Source of the DNA: Tetrahymena elliotti 4EA
Lineage: Eukaryota > Ciliophora > Oligohymenophorea > Hymenostomatida > Tetrahymenidae
Assembly (NCBI GenBank): GCA_000231825.2
Contig: JH720294.1
Span: 2,574,654 to 2,638,653, forward strand
Direction: 5' to 3'
DNA length: 64,000 bases
Below the pieces are notes generated by a model. The model was given only the letters and a program-made list of their open reading frames with translations, was not told the DNA's origin and searched no databases. Shown here piece by piece: positions 39,832-52,338 of the stretch. Within the stretch, counting starts at the first letter, position 1. Each line of letters begins with the position of its first letter. Made by a program: the position numbers and the translations under genes.

Positions 39832-41941
39832 TATTAGTTGCTCTACTCTACTTAGTGCAGTTATGTCTGCTATTTATTTAATGGTTTTGCAAAAACAAAA
39901 ATGTACTTATTAAAAATTTAATATTATTATTTAGTGATTTTTTTGTACCAAACGATTACTATTCTTTTTTATGTATTTTGAAATAAGATTTGTTTTTTAT
40001 TCAGCTAACTTTATTTATTTATTTTTCAAATAAGCAAACAAACAAAAAGTATAATAATAAATTCAAAATGATTGTTAAAAAATTTATTTTTTTCATTAAC
40101 CAGCTTTTTTTGCAATAATAAATGATCAGCCAATAATTAAATTTTCATAACATTTTAAAAGTTATAGATAGATATTAATAATTTTTATTTCTATTCACTT
40201 TTTTATGATTGTTTGCTATTCTTTCATTCATTTGATATTCTTATAATATTCTCGTTATATAAATTAAAAAAAGTAATTTATGTTTTTTATTTCTATAAAT
40301 TATTTTAGATTAAAAATACCTTAATTTATAATTTAAAACTATCTATACCTTTCAAATTTAAAAACTTCAATATGACTATCTCACAGAAAATTAAACAGCT
40401 AATATTCAACTAATTATTTACAAACAACTGCACCTTTTATTTAAAATTAAAAATTTTGCTTACCATCCTTTATATTTACTTCTCTACCAACCTTTCTCTC
40501 AAATTCAGAATAAATAAACTTATTAAAGCTTCTTGAAAAAATGTATTTATTTCTGAAAAGTTGGAATTCGTTTTTTTAATTTAAAATTGGAAGAAATGAA
40601 AAACATAAATAAAAAAATAGCTCAGCATAACATCTTGAAATATTTAAATAATGAAGATAAAAGGATTTGCTAAATTAATGTCTAAATTTAAAATTAATAA
40701 ATATTTGTTTTTGCTCAAAATAAATATCAAATTAAAAATTTTTTGTTCTTTTTTTGAGATTTTAATAAGATTTACAATTTAAAATTAAAGAAAATTTTCC
40801 ATTTATTTTTATTAAAACAATGATCATTCTCTTTATTCTGTATAACTTAAGTCTTTATTTAAGTTTACCAATTTGCTATTTTATTAAAAAAAGTTATTTT
40901 GATTTTCTAAAAATATGGTGATAAATATACTTTTTGAATATTGAAAACCAATGTTTTATTTAATCTTCATTTTTGAAAATAGAATTTAATTTATTTTATC
41001 TAGAAACAATAAATTTTGGAAATTAAAAAATCAATCACCGACTCATTTTAAAAATTTTGTTTTTGTTAAGAAAATGATCAAAAGAATATTGATGGTTTTT
41101 TAAAGGTAAATTTTAGGCTGATTATAAAATTAGAAGAAGCTTGAATTTGATTAAATATTTAAAAAATATTGAATACAAAAAGGTTATATTATTACATATG
41201 TACAAATATGAGTGAGAGAATATAACACCCACCATTAATTGTTACCCCAAAGTAACCATAAGGTTACTTTGGGGTAACAATTAATGGTGGGTGTTATATT
41301 CTCTTGAGTGATAATTCGCAATTAAGAAATTTGAGAGGTTTTTGTTGAATAAATATTAACAGTTTGTAGATATAAAAATAGAAAGTAAACTGAGAAGTAT
41401 GATAATAATTAATATAGTGGCGTAATCATGATGCAATTTATTATTTTTTGTGGTAAAAATAGATAGTAAAATAAAGTAATTATTCTGTTTGAATGGCTTT
41501 TATTTTAAGAGCTGTGTGTAAATGAATTGATAAATATAATTAAGTTGTTAAGAAATATTCAAAAGTATCATTTTAGTTTACCAATTTAAAATTTTTTAGA
41601 AGTAATTAATAAGTGTATTCTTTATCAGAATAAATAAGTCACTTTGATGTTTATTAATGTCCTCATAGATCATAATCACATTAAAGTGATGATGGTGATA
41701 TTTAGGTTTATCAGGATTAATTTATTTATTGTTTGTTTGTTCATTAAATAATTATTGATAAAAATGATTGGAAATCCGTATGATGGAATTTAGAGATGAG
41801 AGCGAGGAAAATTAATATTATTAAAGGAATTGATAATATTATTCATCTGATTAAGAAGTATTTAAAAACAGATTAATATCTAATAATTAATTAAAAAACA
41901 AACAAAACAAATAAATCATTTAATTGTTTTTAGATTAATCA
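39832..41941. other. Divergent AT-rich intergenic region
   Basis: Upstream of both the TORTIFOLIA1-like gene (-) and the lipase gene (+). It contains a weak minus-strand coding-like island at about 40390-40570 (with SEFERKVGREVNIKDG) and the perfect palindrome at 41209-41310, annotated separately. Otherwise AT-rich sequence without support for a gene. Confidence 0.5.
41209..41310. mobile_element. Perfect 90-bp foldback element with 6-bp flanking duplication (MITE-like)
   Basis: Left arm 41215-41257 and right arm 41262-41304 are exact reverse complements over 43 bp, separated by the 4-nt loop ATAA. Each arm starts, from the outside, with AGAGAATATAACACCC and includes a TTACCCCAAAGTAACC block, far richer in G and C than its surroundings. 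The six bases immediately outside are TGAGTG on both sides in the same orientation (41209-41214 and 41305-41310), as expected for a target-site duplication. It has no coding capacity. Perfect arms suggest recent insertion or active conservation. A hairpin RNA gene or an assembly artefact are alternatives. Confidence 0.7.
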
Positions 41942-43878
41942 ATGAATTAAGTCACTAAAATTCTCTTAATTGTTTTAGCATTAGCAGGTGGAGTCTTTTT
42001 GGTTGAGCTTTTCTGGCCTAAGTATCATAAGGAAGCTTGGCTTGAAACCATGGACTACTACAATTACTTCGGTTATCCTGCAGAAAATCACTTTGTCACT
42101 ACTTAAGATGGATACATTCTTTAATTGTTTAGAATTTAAGCCAAAAACACTTAAATCAAGCAAACTGGATTACCAGTTGTCTTTTTATAACATGGTCTTC
42201 TTGATAACTCAGATACTTTCTTCATCAATAGTGAAGACAAGGTAATTATATAATTCAATAAAGCTTTAGTTAGATAATATTTTAGATAAAATTGCTTTGA
42301 ATCTTTAGAGGATTGATATAATTTTATCTATTTGTATTTATTTAGTAAATACTATTTGGTTACTATTTTTATAAAATTAAATTAAATCAAATATTTCTTA
42401 ATAATTCATTCAAGGCTCCTGCTTTCATTTTGGCTAATGCTGGATATGATGTTTGGATGGGTAACAACAGAGGAAATCGCCACTCAAGAAATCACACTAC
42501 TTACAATCCTGATACTGATAAGGAACAGTTCTGGGCATTCACTTATGATGACTTTGCTGAAAAGGACTTAGTTAGTATGCTTACTTATGTAACCAACTCA
42601 ACTGGACAAGCTCAACTTGACTATATTGGTCATTCTTAAGGTACTATCTAAATGTTTGCAGCTTTGAGTGAAAGAATTCCAGAAGTTGTTTCTAGAGTTA
42701 GAAAATTCCTTGCTTTTGGTCCAGTCACATATATCAACCATGCAACTCCTAACCTTCCTGAATCTATTTTACGTCTAGCCAACGTTACAGAGATAGTTGA
42801 ATTATACAACTTTGCAAACTTTATTGACCCTAAACATAGAGCTGAAAAGATGTATGAATGGCTTAAGAACCATACTATTTATGAAATTATGCCTTTCACC
42901 ACCATTATTAAAGATATAGGTAAACAACTAACTAACTAAATAAATAATTAATTCATGCATTTTAAGAAATGATGATTTAATTAGATAATAAATGAATTTA
43001 ACTCAATATTTTATTCTTTAATTTAAAAAATTTTTTTCTTTTCAATTAAAATTAAGTTCTAGTAAAAAACTTTTTTATGACAACCTGTCTCATTCATGAT
43101 TTTTGATTAAGTTTTACTAATTTTGGCTCTATTCATCATACATCACATATTTTTTATATTGATGTATCAAATTCATTTCTAAGATATGCTTAAAATAGGG
43201 TTTTATGAAATAAATATTACCGTAATCAAATATTTAGCCCATCATTATTCAACATAAATAATCAAAAAAAATTTATTTAAATAAGATTGGATATTAGAAT
43301 TTTTTTTTTTTTTTTAAATTGACAAGAGGATAGAGAAATTATATTATACATAATTTTAATTTGTGATTTTTAATTAAAACTTTTTTAAATTTCTAAAAAA
43401 TAATAAATTTTTATTTAAAGGTATTGAATTCTGTGGTAAATTCCCCTTACCTTGTGGAAAACTTGTTGGTGCTATCACAAGCACTGATTATAGAATCGAT
43501 AATTATGATAGATATGACGTTTTAGCTGGTCATGATCCTGCTGGTACTTCTATCAGAAATGTTGTTCACTGGATGTAATTAAAGCTTTCAGGAAAATTCC
43601 AAAAGTTTGACTTTGGTCACTAAGAAAACAAGAAGAGATATGGAGTTGAATATCCTCCTCTTTATGATTTAAGCAAAATTAAAGAAGAAGTTTATATGTT
43701 TGTTGGAAATAATGATATTTTAGCTGATGTTGAAGATGCTAGTTAAACTCGTAGTGAATTAACAGGAGCTAAGAAAGTTTGGTGGAAGTAATACACTGCT
43801 GGACATTGCTCTTTTATGTGGTCAAAGGATATGTCTCACATGGAGGATGTACTTCAAATTCTTAGTGGATAGGTTTGA
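41942..43878 (+). CDS. Acid lipase (alpha/beta-hydrolase, gastric/lysosomal lipase family)
   Basis: Three exons, 41942-42241, 42415-42919 and 43421-43878, encode 420 aa; introns are 173 and 501 bp. The N-terminal hydrophobic segment (residues 6-24) is a signal peptide or anchor. The lipase-associated N-terminal region (GYPAENHFVTTQDGYILQLFRI) is followed by the oxyanion-loop FLQHGLLDNSD. Next come the family signature WMGNNRGNRHSR and the nucleophile elbow GHSQG with Ser174. The likely acid is Asp367 (GNNDILAD) and the catalytic base His397 (AGHCSF). By family these hydrolyse acylglycerols or cholesteryl esters in lysosomes, phagosomes or the medium, fitting a phagotrophic ciliate. Glutamine 175 of the elbow is encoded by TAA. 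Confidence 0.95.
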
Positions 43879-45138
43879 TTTGATAAATTTGTAATAAAAT
43901 ATATTAAAACAAATAAATAAAATATATTAAAATTAAATCGTTGTTAAATATATATGAATAATAAATGTTTGTTTATTCAATATTGAACAAAATAAAAGCT
44001 TTTTTTCTTTTCGAAATATTCATAATAAGTAATTAGCTAACATCATTTATAATTAATAAGCTAATCTTTGTTTAAGTTATTTTTTTAATCATTTTTCAAA
44101 AAAAATTAAAGGATTATTTTTTCTTTTTTAAATTGTTATCATAAATTTAATGACAAAAATATCCAAACCATTTGTTGAAATCTTAAAATTAATACTTTTA
44201 TTTTTAATATTAACATCTGATTATATGATAAATTAATAAAATAATAGGTTATCTTAGATAAAAATCATAGTCTTTAATTTTACAATAAAGGCAGATAGGA
44301 AATAATGAACCTCATTTAATTTATATTAGACCTTAATATATATAAAATATATTTAATTGATCAACAAAAATGAAAGTATTTTACTAATTTTTAATTGTTC
44401 TCTTGATAAATTTAAACTGGCAATTAATACCTCATAAAATTGATAAGAATCTAATCCTATCCTATATATTATATATATTATACTATTTACTCATTTCTGA
44501 AAAATAAAAATAAAGTTTTTCTATCAAATCAACCTCTGAGAAATTTGCACTAAACCTATTTATTATGATTATTAGTATTAAAATTCATTTCAATCATCAC
44601 ATTCTGTAAAAATAAAAGGGTTATCTTAGAAAATTTAAACAGAATTAACATTTTATTCATTCATTTTTGATTATTTTTTTGAAATTAAATTCGATAAATT
44701 GGATAAACTATTCTCAGAATACATAAAAAGAGGTAATTTATGGCTTATTTGATTTGTATGAATGAATTTTTTCTTTTATTTATTTGTTTTTGAGCAAGAA
44801 GAGATTTTTTTAAATCATAAATTTAGATGAAATTTTTTGTAATCAATGAATATTTTTTCTTTTTATTTCAGTCAAAATTTTATATTATGTTTTTATTCTT
44901 TTAAAAATATTTTTAATTTAAATTTTTTGTAAGAAGAGATTTTATATTATTTTTTTATTAGGGAGAAGATTTTAGGATATTTGAGATGGTAGAATATTAA
45001 TCATTTACTGGTATTGAATCTTTTCAATGATATTACATAATATATATAAAAACTAGATTGATTAATCATTTAAAGATAAATATATTTAATTTAACTAAAT
45101 CTTAGAAACATTTTAAGAAAGGTAATAGGCAGAAGTAA
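43879..45138. other. AT-rich intergenic region
   Basis: Spacer between the lipase and RING/TRAF genes, both on the plus strand. It contains runs of A and T and a TATATATATTATA-like stretch near 44465-44482. No supported gene. Confidence 0.55.
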
Positions 45139-46158
45139 ATGTAGAGAATATTTTCAAGTTTCAATTAAAAATAGGAAGAGTAGATAAGAAATTAGTTACT
45201 GGAATCTAAATTTATAAATGGACCCGATGATATGAAGTATGATATGATTTGTTTAATTTGCAGTAGATTATTGTTAGATACTTCTGTGTGCTGCTAATGT
45301 GAATAATGTTATTGTACAAGATGTATTGAATAATGGGTTAGATAAGGCTCTGGATGTTTAAAATGTGAAAGTTTTTCATTTAAAAAAAAGAAGCCTTTAT
45401 TATATGATGATTTTATGAAGCATTTGAGAATAGATTGTCCCTTTTCATAAAATAAATAGGAATTTCCCTCTTGCCCATAAAAAGATATGACACTAAACCA
45501 ATGTTAAGAACATATAAAAAATTGTTAGTTTTAGATTGAGAAATGTCCAAATTAAGAGTGTTCATTTGAAGGAACGGTGAACTAATTAATTGATCATAAG
45601 CTTTAATGTCCATATAGATTGATCTAATGTTAACACTGTCGCAACTAAATAAAAGAAATGTAATTAATTTAGCATGATATAGCTTGTCCTTATAAACCTA
45701 TTATATGTAAATACTGTGAAAAAGGATTCTTTCAGCAAGAAATAAATGATCATTAAGATAATATTTGTCCTCTAAAAATAATTTAATGTAATTATTGTCA
45801 TTCAGATTTTACTAAGGCTAGTATTAAACTTCATGAACAAAGTTGTCCTAAAATGATAATTACATGTGATTGTAAATAATAATTTGAACGTTAATTAATA
45901 GAAGAGCATTAAAAGATTTGTGAATTTGTAATTTTAAATTGTGAAAAATGCAACAAGTAATATACAAGACAAGAAGACCATTAAAACAAAGATTGTATAA
46001 AACACTTGGCTATCAAATGTTAACAAATAGAAAGTGATGTCTTTTTTTTAAATGAGTAAATTAATGAAATTAAATACCACCTGAATCTGCCTCTTTGGAA
46101 TCAAAAATCTTAATATTAGTCTATGGTTATGTCTTTCAATAGAAATCTACACATCTGA
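45139..46158 (+). CDS. RING-like / TRAF-type zinc-finger protein
   Basis: Single exon of 339 aa from ATG 45139 to TGA 46156-46158. Cys38-x2-Cys41, Cys52/54, Cys57/59-x2-Cys62 and Cys73-x2-Cys76 form an all-cysteine RING-like finger. It is followed by about six TRAF-type fingers built from C-x(2-6)-C and H-x(3-4)-C pairs (C-P-Y-K-P-I-I-C-K-Y-C, CNYCHSDF, CDCKQQFER). The C-terminal ~60 residues lack fingers, and there is no MATH domain. RING/TRAF-finger proteins are usually ubiquitin ligases or signalling adaptors; the missing canonical RING histidine leaves ligase activity open. An upstream exon cannot be excluded because the frame is open before ATG 45139. Confidence 0.82.
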
Positions 46159-47172
46159 GCAATTCAAATAAGATCTAAAGTTAATAAATTAATTATTTTT
46201 ATTATAAAATATTTTTGTTTCAGTTTCAAAAAGTTATCCTATTAATTAAAAATAGATAGATCTATCTATCTATCAAATATTTAATATTTGTTACTGACTG
46301 CATTAAATTTCTCAATTTGTTTCATTTCTTATTTATCTAAAGCTTTGTTTTTATCAAAGAATATGATTTGTTACTAAATTCCTTAATCCTTGTCAATAAA
46401 AAAATAACCAATTAGTCGTTTTATATTTTGTTGTCGCCATCAAAGTATAAAAAAAAGATGTTTTGGTGTCTCAAATTAATTAATTAAATATCCAATAAAT
46501 TTATTTTTAAATTAAATTAAATTATTTTACCTACATTACATTTATTGTTGATACATACAAACTTTTATTGTTAATTACACTTTGAAAATATTTTTTTATT
46601 TTTTGTTAATAATTAAAAAATTAAGCAATCATTATCTTTTTAATTTACAAATTTGTTTTGTTTAAAAATATTGTATGGTAAAAAATTTCCAATTTCTTTG
46701 AGTTTAAATATATAATCACAATTTTATATTAATAGGGTAAAAAAAAGATAGTATTTTAGTAGTATTACATCAGAAAAAAGACAAAGAAAAATTAAATATT
46801 TATTTTTCCAAAATTACACAAAGCAAAAACGGCTAGCTTAAAAAAGATTTTAATCAATTTGATAGTTTCAAAAAGAATTTGCTCTAAAATAAGCATTATT
46901 TTTATATGAATAAAATTATAAATACATAGTAAAGTAAATAGATAGATAGCATAAAGTGAGAGTATAGTAAGTTTTATTATATTTATTAATTAGATTAGGA
47001 TTTTATTACTTTTCAATTTAAAAGATTTTTATAGTTTAATTATTCTTTTTTATTTAATTTCGTGCTAATTATAAATCTAGGGTTTGCTAGAATAGCTTTA
47101 AAATAAGCAATTTATGGTATTAATAGGATGATAAATTTTTTATCTTTAAAGGATATCTAATTTTGATTGTAT
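46159..47172. other. Convergent AT-rich spacer
   Basis: Between the 3' ends of the RING/TRAF gene (+) and the unknown gene at 47173-48666 (-). Holds the TAGA/TCTA microsatellite at 46253-46274 and otherwise AT-rich sequence. No gene supported. Confidence 0.55.
46253..46274. repeat. TAGA/TCTA self-complementary microsatellite
   Basis: Tandem TAGA units switch to TCTA units at the centre, so the 22-bp tract is self-complementary and could form a small hairpin. No other significance visible. Confidence 0.7.
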
Positions 47173-48666
47173 TCAATCTAAATAGAGATCACTGTAAATA
47201 ATTTTAGGATTACAGATCATGGAATTTTCACAGTAGATTTCAAAAGTAGCATACTTCATAGCTTCAATTAAAAGTTTTCTTTCAAAATCAAATAGAAGTT
47301 TTGTCATGAAAATATAAAAATATCCTTTTTTTAAGCCTAGTGTACCATTACTGATTCTCATATAGTCTTCATTTTAGCTAAGATTGAAAAGGGTATCGAT
47401 TGTGATGTTTCTTGAGTTTAAAAAGTATTTCATGAGATTGACTTGTTCTTGTTTGTTTAGATCTCTAAAAATTGTTTGAGCCAAGGTGTAGAAGTTGTTG
47501 CAACAAGTTAAAAATACTTAATTGAACTTATTTAGTAAAGTAAGAACTTATTAATTAAATCGTATGTTTTTAATTTCAAATTGTAATATTATGCTTTAAG
47601 GATTAACCATTTCTTCGATGTTGTAAAGCATTTCAGATTTTATGGTTAGCCGTTTTAGCTATTTTATTTGTTTGATTCTTTTATCAATAGAGTGAACATG
47701 CAGAGATACATATTTAAGATTAGGGAGATTACAAATTGTGTTGATGATCTCATTTGAAATTGGACTTGCTAGGTTTGCAGACAGTTTTTACAGTGATGGA
47801 TTATCTTGTAAAAATTAGAGCAAATCTCTTTGAGAAACAGGATCAAGCTCAGATGATATCTGAAATTCTAACACTTAGGAAAGGTTTTTTAGGTAAGCTT
47901 TTAAATTCAAAGTAGTAGAAGGAATTTATGAGACATAGCTAATTTTATGAGAATTTTTATTCATTATTTTTTGTATAATTGAGAATTCTTCCAAAGTAAT
48001 AACTAAATTCTGTACTCGAGTATCTTATGTTATAATATTTATTGGTGCTGCATTAAATGAGTACTGCATTTATTATTAATTTTTCTATGTTTGTTATGAT
48101 TATAATGGCCAATTCTATGAGTAATAATTGATCTTATTTTCAATTTATTTATGATACTCATTCAAATAAATCGTTTAATAACTGCTACTTCTAAAAAAGC
48201 TGTTATCAAAGAATGTAAGGGCTGACTTATCTGTGATAACATGCTTCTCTAGCTCACTAAGATAGTAAGAATTGTCTTAGTTTTCACTTTCTAGAACTTA
48301 AACAATTTCATTTATTTATGACTGAGATAGTATCTTCTTAGGGTTGTTAATGCATTCTTGCAAGTACTTGTATTCATGAATAGTATACTTTAAGCACTGT
48401 CTTTCTAGGAAGGCTCCTTCAAAAAAACGTAATAAGACATTTTTACGAGCTTACAAAAGCTTTTAATAGAGATTGAGATCAACCTCTTTGTTTTTAGGCT
48501 CAAAAAAAGAAACATTATTTAACAAGCTCAATATGTCTAATTTATCTTTAGAATTTAGGGCTTCTTCACAATACAAAAAAATTTTAATACTATCTCTAAT
48601 GAAGCAAACATAGTTTTTTGTATAAATGGAGCTTGCTTAGTTGTTTTGAGATGTCGAATTACCCAT
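47173..48666 (-). CDS. Protein of unknown function, weakly leucine-rich-repeat-like
   Basis: Single exon of 497 aa from ATG 48666 to TGA 47173-47175. It begins MGNSTSQ, a candidate N-myristoylation signal (Gly2, Ser6). The first ~230 residues are helical and Gln-rich. From about 250 to 360, LxxLxLxx-type spacing (LPNLKYVSLHVHS, LKRLTIKSEM) suggests degenerate leucine-rich repeats. The C-terminal third is helical and aromatic-rich. No transmembrane segment or recognised catalytic motif. Codon use is balanced and the frame uninterrupted over 1.5 kb, so it is a real gene, probably lineage-specific. Confidence 0.8.
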
Positions 48667-51513
48667 TATTTACAATTAAATAACTAAAAAACAATAGGTA
48701 GATGACAGATGATCAAAGGAAAGAAAATATTATTAATTATAAAGTAAATGTCTCTATTTTAATTAAAATATTAAGCTTTCTATGAATGTAATTTAGTATT
48801 TTTTGCTCAAATTTTAATTTCCTTATTACTTTGTTCAAACTTCTAAATATACACTCAATTCTTTTTTATTAATAATTTACTCTTTTCCATTTCAAATACT
48901 CTTTAAGACAATACTTCATAAATATATCTATTTAAAATTTCCAAATTAATAATATAATATAAACAACAATTTCTTCATGTCTTGAACTTGCAAACTCATT
49001 TAGTATTTAGCAGCTATTGTCTAGTTCAACAAAAAAATAACAAATAATAACTATTAAGACCATTCATTATGTTATTCATTTATTTTACATTGTAGTATTG
49101 GCATCACAATAATCCATGAACTAGACAAAATCTCTACAAATATTTTCATTTTTTTTGGATTTAAATATCCTATTTTGCAAAAAAAAATTTATTTTACATA
49201 ATAATTTTCCATTTTTATAGAAAATCAGCAAAATTAAGAAGAAATATTTTAAAATGATATAATTTAAACCTTTTTAGTCAAATATAAAATTAATTTGTTA
49301 ATAAATATCTTTGAATTTGAAGCTAGTACAAAAAGAATAAACTACTTTTCATTTGCATGAAGACATATATTATTTATTGCAACAAAAAACATTTTTATAG
49401 ATTGTATAAGAATTAGAAATTAATAATAATATGCATGAAATAGTACAGTTTACAAAATATATTGTCCTTTTTCACTCTTCGTTCAGAGAAAGAGTTAATA
49501 ATGTTCTTAATTTGTTAGAATTAATTTATTTAATTTAAAAATATTCTAATTTGTTTTCTTTATTTGACAATAAATGTATTCTTAAAGAATTGAGTATGCA
49601 AAATAATGAAATACTCTTCAAATATGTAAAATTATAAATTTCTTTAATTTAATATAATTTTAATGCTTTTTTTGGGAGCTAAAAAAAAAAGAATTTATCA
49701 GTTTTTAAATAAGAAATAGCTTTACCTTTAAGAATTTCAATTTATTGTGTCTCATTAAGTAAATTTTATTATTATAGTATAACGATAGCTTAAAAACCAC
49801 AAATTAGTGGTACAAGCTGTTGACAATCAAAATTAATGATGTAAAAAATTAAATTCATTTAAAAAGAATATAGTCATATATTTAAAAAATAATTAGTGTC
49901 TAAAAAATTAAAATTCATTCATATTAAAACGCATTTTATCATAAATACCTTTACAAAAATACATCAAAAAATGAAAAACAAAAAATATTTAATGGAAAAA
50001 ACAAGACATTCATTATCTTAATGAAATTTTTTGTGGTGAACTTACTAAATTTTTGTAAGTTTAAAATAATTAAGAACTTTAGAAGAATTGGTAAAAGCAA
50101 GCATAGCTCACCAATTTAATAAAATATACCAAATCTTCTTTGACATTTTAAATAGTATTTGCAATTTTTAAAATCAAAAAGGTTTACATTAACTAATTTT
50201 AAATATTAGTATTATCTTAAGCACACCTAGTATTTATTGTTACACTCTTTAAATAACAAAAAACAATAAATAAATTGCATTTGAATAAAATTCATACAAA
50301 GCACAAAATAATGGTTAGAAAAATTAGAATGTATGCAATATTCTTCTTTTATTGCTAGAGTTCTCTTGCAAACCAAATTTTAAAGATTGAAATACAAAGA
50401 ATATTATGTATTTTTATAAGCCAAAAACTGTAAATTCACAATCCAGAAATTATCCATTAATTAAAAAGAAAATTGAGTAACTTTTTAAAGTAAAAAATGA
50501 TGAAAACATAAAAACTAGACTTTTCTATTCACCTTTTTTTGCAGACAAGAAATACGAATAGTTATATAAAAATAATTTATTTACAATAAGAATATTTAAA
50601 ATACTTGGAGAAATCAAAAGAGTAAAAGGTTTGCAACAAATTATTAGGAATTTATAGATAAAACTTGTATTGATTTTAGAGTTAATGATGGGAGTTTTTC
50701 AATAGTTTTTAGAAAATAATCTATTTATTATATCAGATGATTAGATAGATGAATTAATAATTTAACTACTTTTAAGAAATAAAAAAAGTTAATACTTATT
50801 GGTAAGTTAAGTAAAAAACTTTGTAAAATAATAAGCAACAAATATCACTTTTTTTAAAAAAAATAGCTAAAGAAACAAACTTAGCAAAGAGTTTTATTAA
50901 AAAATTATCAGAAAAACAGCAAAAATTTACTTATTTTGCTATTTGAAAGGCTTTAAAAAAATAAAGAAAACTGATATTTTCTTACTTGAATACATTTTGA
51001 AATTAATTTAGATTAGATGGTATTTATTTTACCAAAAAGGAAAATTTTTCCAACCTCCTTTATTAAATGAATGCCAATTTATTTTATTTTCCATTCTTGA
51101 AGAAATAATTTCGTTGTTTTTGAAAAATAATCTTGTAAATAAATTGAAGGCTAACTTGTGCACCTTGAACAATAGTAAAGTTGAGTTGGAATAAAATATG
51201 TAATCTAAACAAAAATTTAAAAATAATTAATTTGATTAAGAAAGACAGAAAGAAAGGCAGGGATTAATTATTGTTTTTAAAGTGACAAAAAAGTTGCTGA
51301 CAAAAAGTAAGTAATTATAATTGCAAAAATAAAAAGCTAATCAAAAAACCTTAGCATTTAAATAAAGTAAATTCACTTTTTAAACATCAAGAAATAACAA
51401 AGGGTTTAACACCTTTTCTAAAAAACTCTTCTAAATCTTTATTTCTACTTTGTCTTTCTCTCTCCATTATTAAGAGGAATAAATAATTACATATTAAATA
51501 TCTTCTTTCTATT
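48667..51513. other. Long AT-rich divergent intergenic region
   Basis: Upstream of both the unknown gene (-) and the alpha-kinase gene (+). A nested hairpin at 49787-49818 is listed separately. A minus-strand stretch near 49490-49250 is open for about 80 codons, but TGA is rare in this base composition and nothing else supports coding. No RNA gene recognised. Confidence 0.5.
49787..49818. other. Nested hairpin-forming sequence
   Basis: AGCTT (49787-49791) can pair with AAGCT (49814-49818), and ACCAC (49796-49800) with GTGGT (49807-49811), around a 6-nt AAATTA loop. It is isolated in an intergenic region. It could be part of a structured RNA or chance. Confidence 0.3.
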
Positions 51514-52338
51514 ATGGGATAAAATATTTGTGTTGCCACTAAGACTGGAGATGTTTATAAATTTCATCATTCTTGCTTTGCTGAGGGCGGTTCAAGAAAG
51601 GCTTATCGCTGTGAAGCTATTAAAGGACCTAATTAGGGCAAGAAAGGTGTTGTGAAGAGATATAAAAATCATATTGAAAACAAGAAATTAGATAATTATA
51701 AGAATGAATAGCTTATATGGTAGTAAGCATCTGTTTATGCTCGTCTTTTTAATAAAGAAATAAACCAATTAATGGAAAATATAAAAAATGGAGAGGCCAC
51801 TCCTGAATTTGAATAATTTATGAAACAACACTATAGACGTATTGTCATGCCCTAGCCTTAGATCATTTAAATAGACAAAAAATCCTTATTAGCTTCTTTG
51901 ATGGGCAAGCATTACAAAGAAGGTGATTTGATCTCCCTTGAAACTTATTTAGAAGGGGAATATCGTAAATTTAATTCAAATTCAGGATGGTAAGATTATT
52001 CTTATCCCTTGATGTAAGCTTTTTCACATTTCAGCTTCTACAATAGTGCAGGAGAAGAGTTATTATGTGATTTATAAGGGGTTGACTAAATGGAAAAAGA
52101 AACAATATAGCTTACAGACCCAGCTATCCTTTCAATTAGATCTCGTTTTGGAGATTGTGATACAGGTAAAAATAAACTAGTGTATTGGATAAGAAACCAT
52201 AAGTGCAACAAAATATGTCACGCTCTAAAATTAAATGAATTTAGGGTCGAAGACAGCTTGAGTTTTGAAAATTAAGTTAATGTCTATAAAAAAACATAAA
52301 TTTCAAGCTGCTTTCCAACCAATTTAAAATTACAATGA
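51514..52338 (+). CDS. Atypical alpha-protein kinase (MHCK/EF2K family), minimal
   Basis: Single exon of 274 aa from ATG 51514 to TGA 52336-52338, essentially only the catalytic domain. Family motifs run in order: GGSRKAYRCEAI in the nucleotide-binding lobe, VVKRYK, EGEYRKFNSNSGW, QAFSHFSF, LLCDLQGV (Asp186) and LTDPAILS. A FGDCDTG loop follows, then the zinc site H-x-C-x3-C (His229, Cys231, Cys235). The usual second glycine of the loop (G-I-x-x-F-F) is replaced by KLVYWI. The protein begins MGQNIC, compatible with N-myristoylation and a nearby palmitoylatable Cys6. Alpha-kinases phosphorylate Ser/Thr, often in helices, for example of myosin II or EF-2; the substrate here is unknown. DLQGV uses TAA for Gln. 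Confidence 0.9.

Noticed and set aside
40487..40503. Resemblance of CTACCAACCTTTCTC to the 15-bp Tetrahymena chromosome breakage sequence
   Set aside because: Only the ACCAACCT core matches; four of the fifteen positions differ. Breakage sequences are also removed from macronuclear chromosomes, so a retained copy inside a MAC contig would be unexpected.
40390..40570. Small minus-strand gene with SEFERKVGREVNIKDG
   Set aside because: Coding-like over about 60 codons, but two frames look equally plausible and no start was found; left as a note in the intergenic entry.
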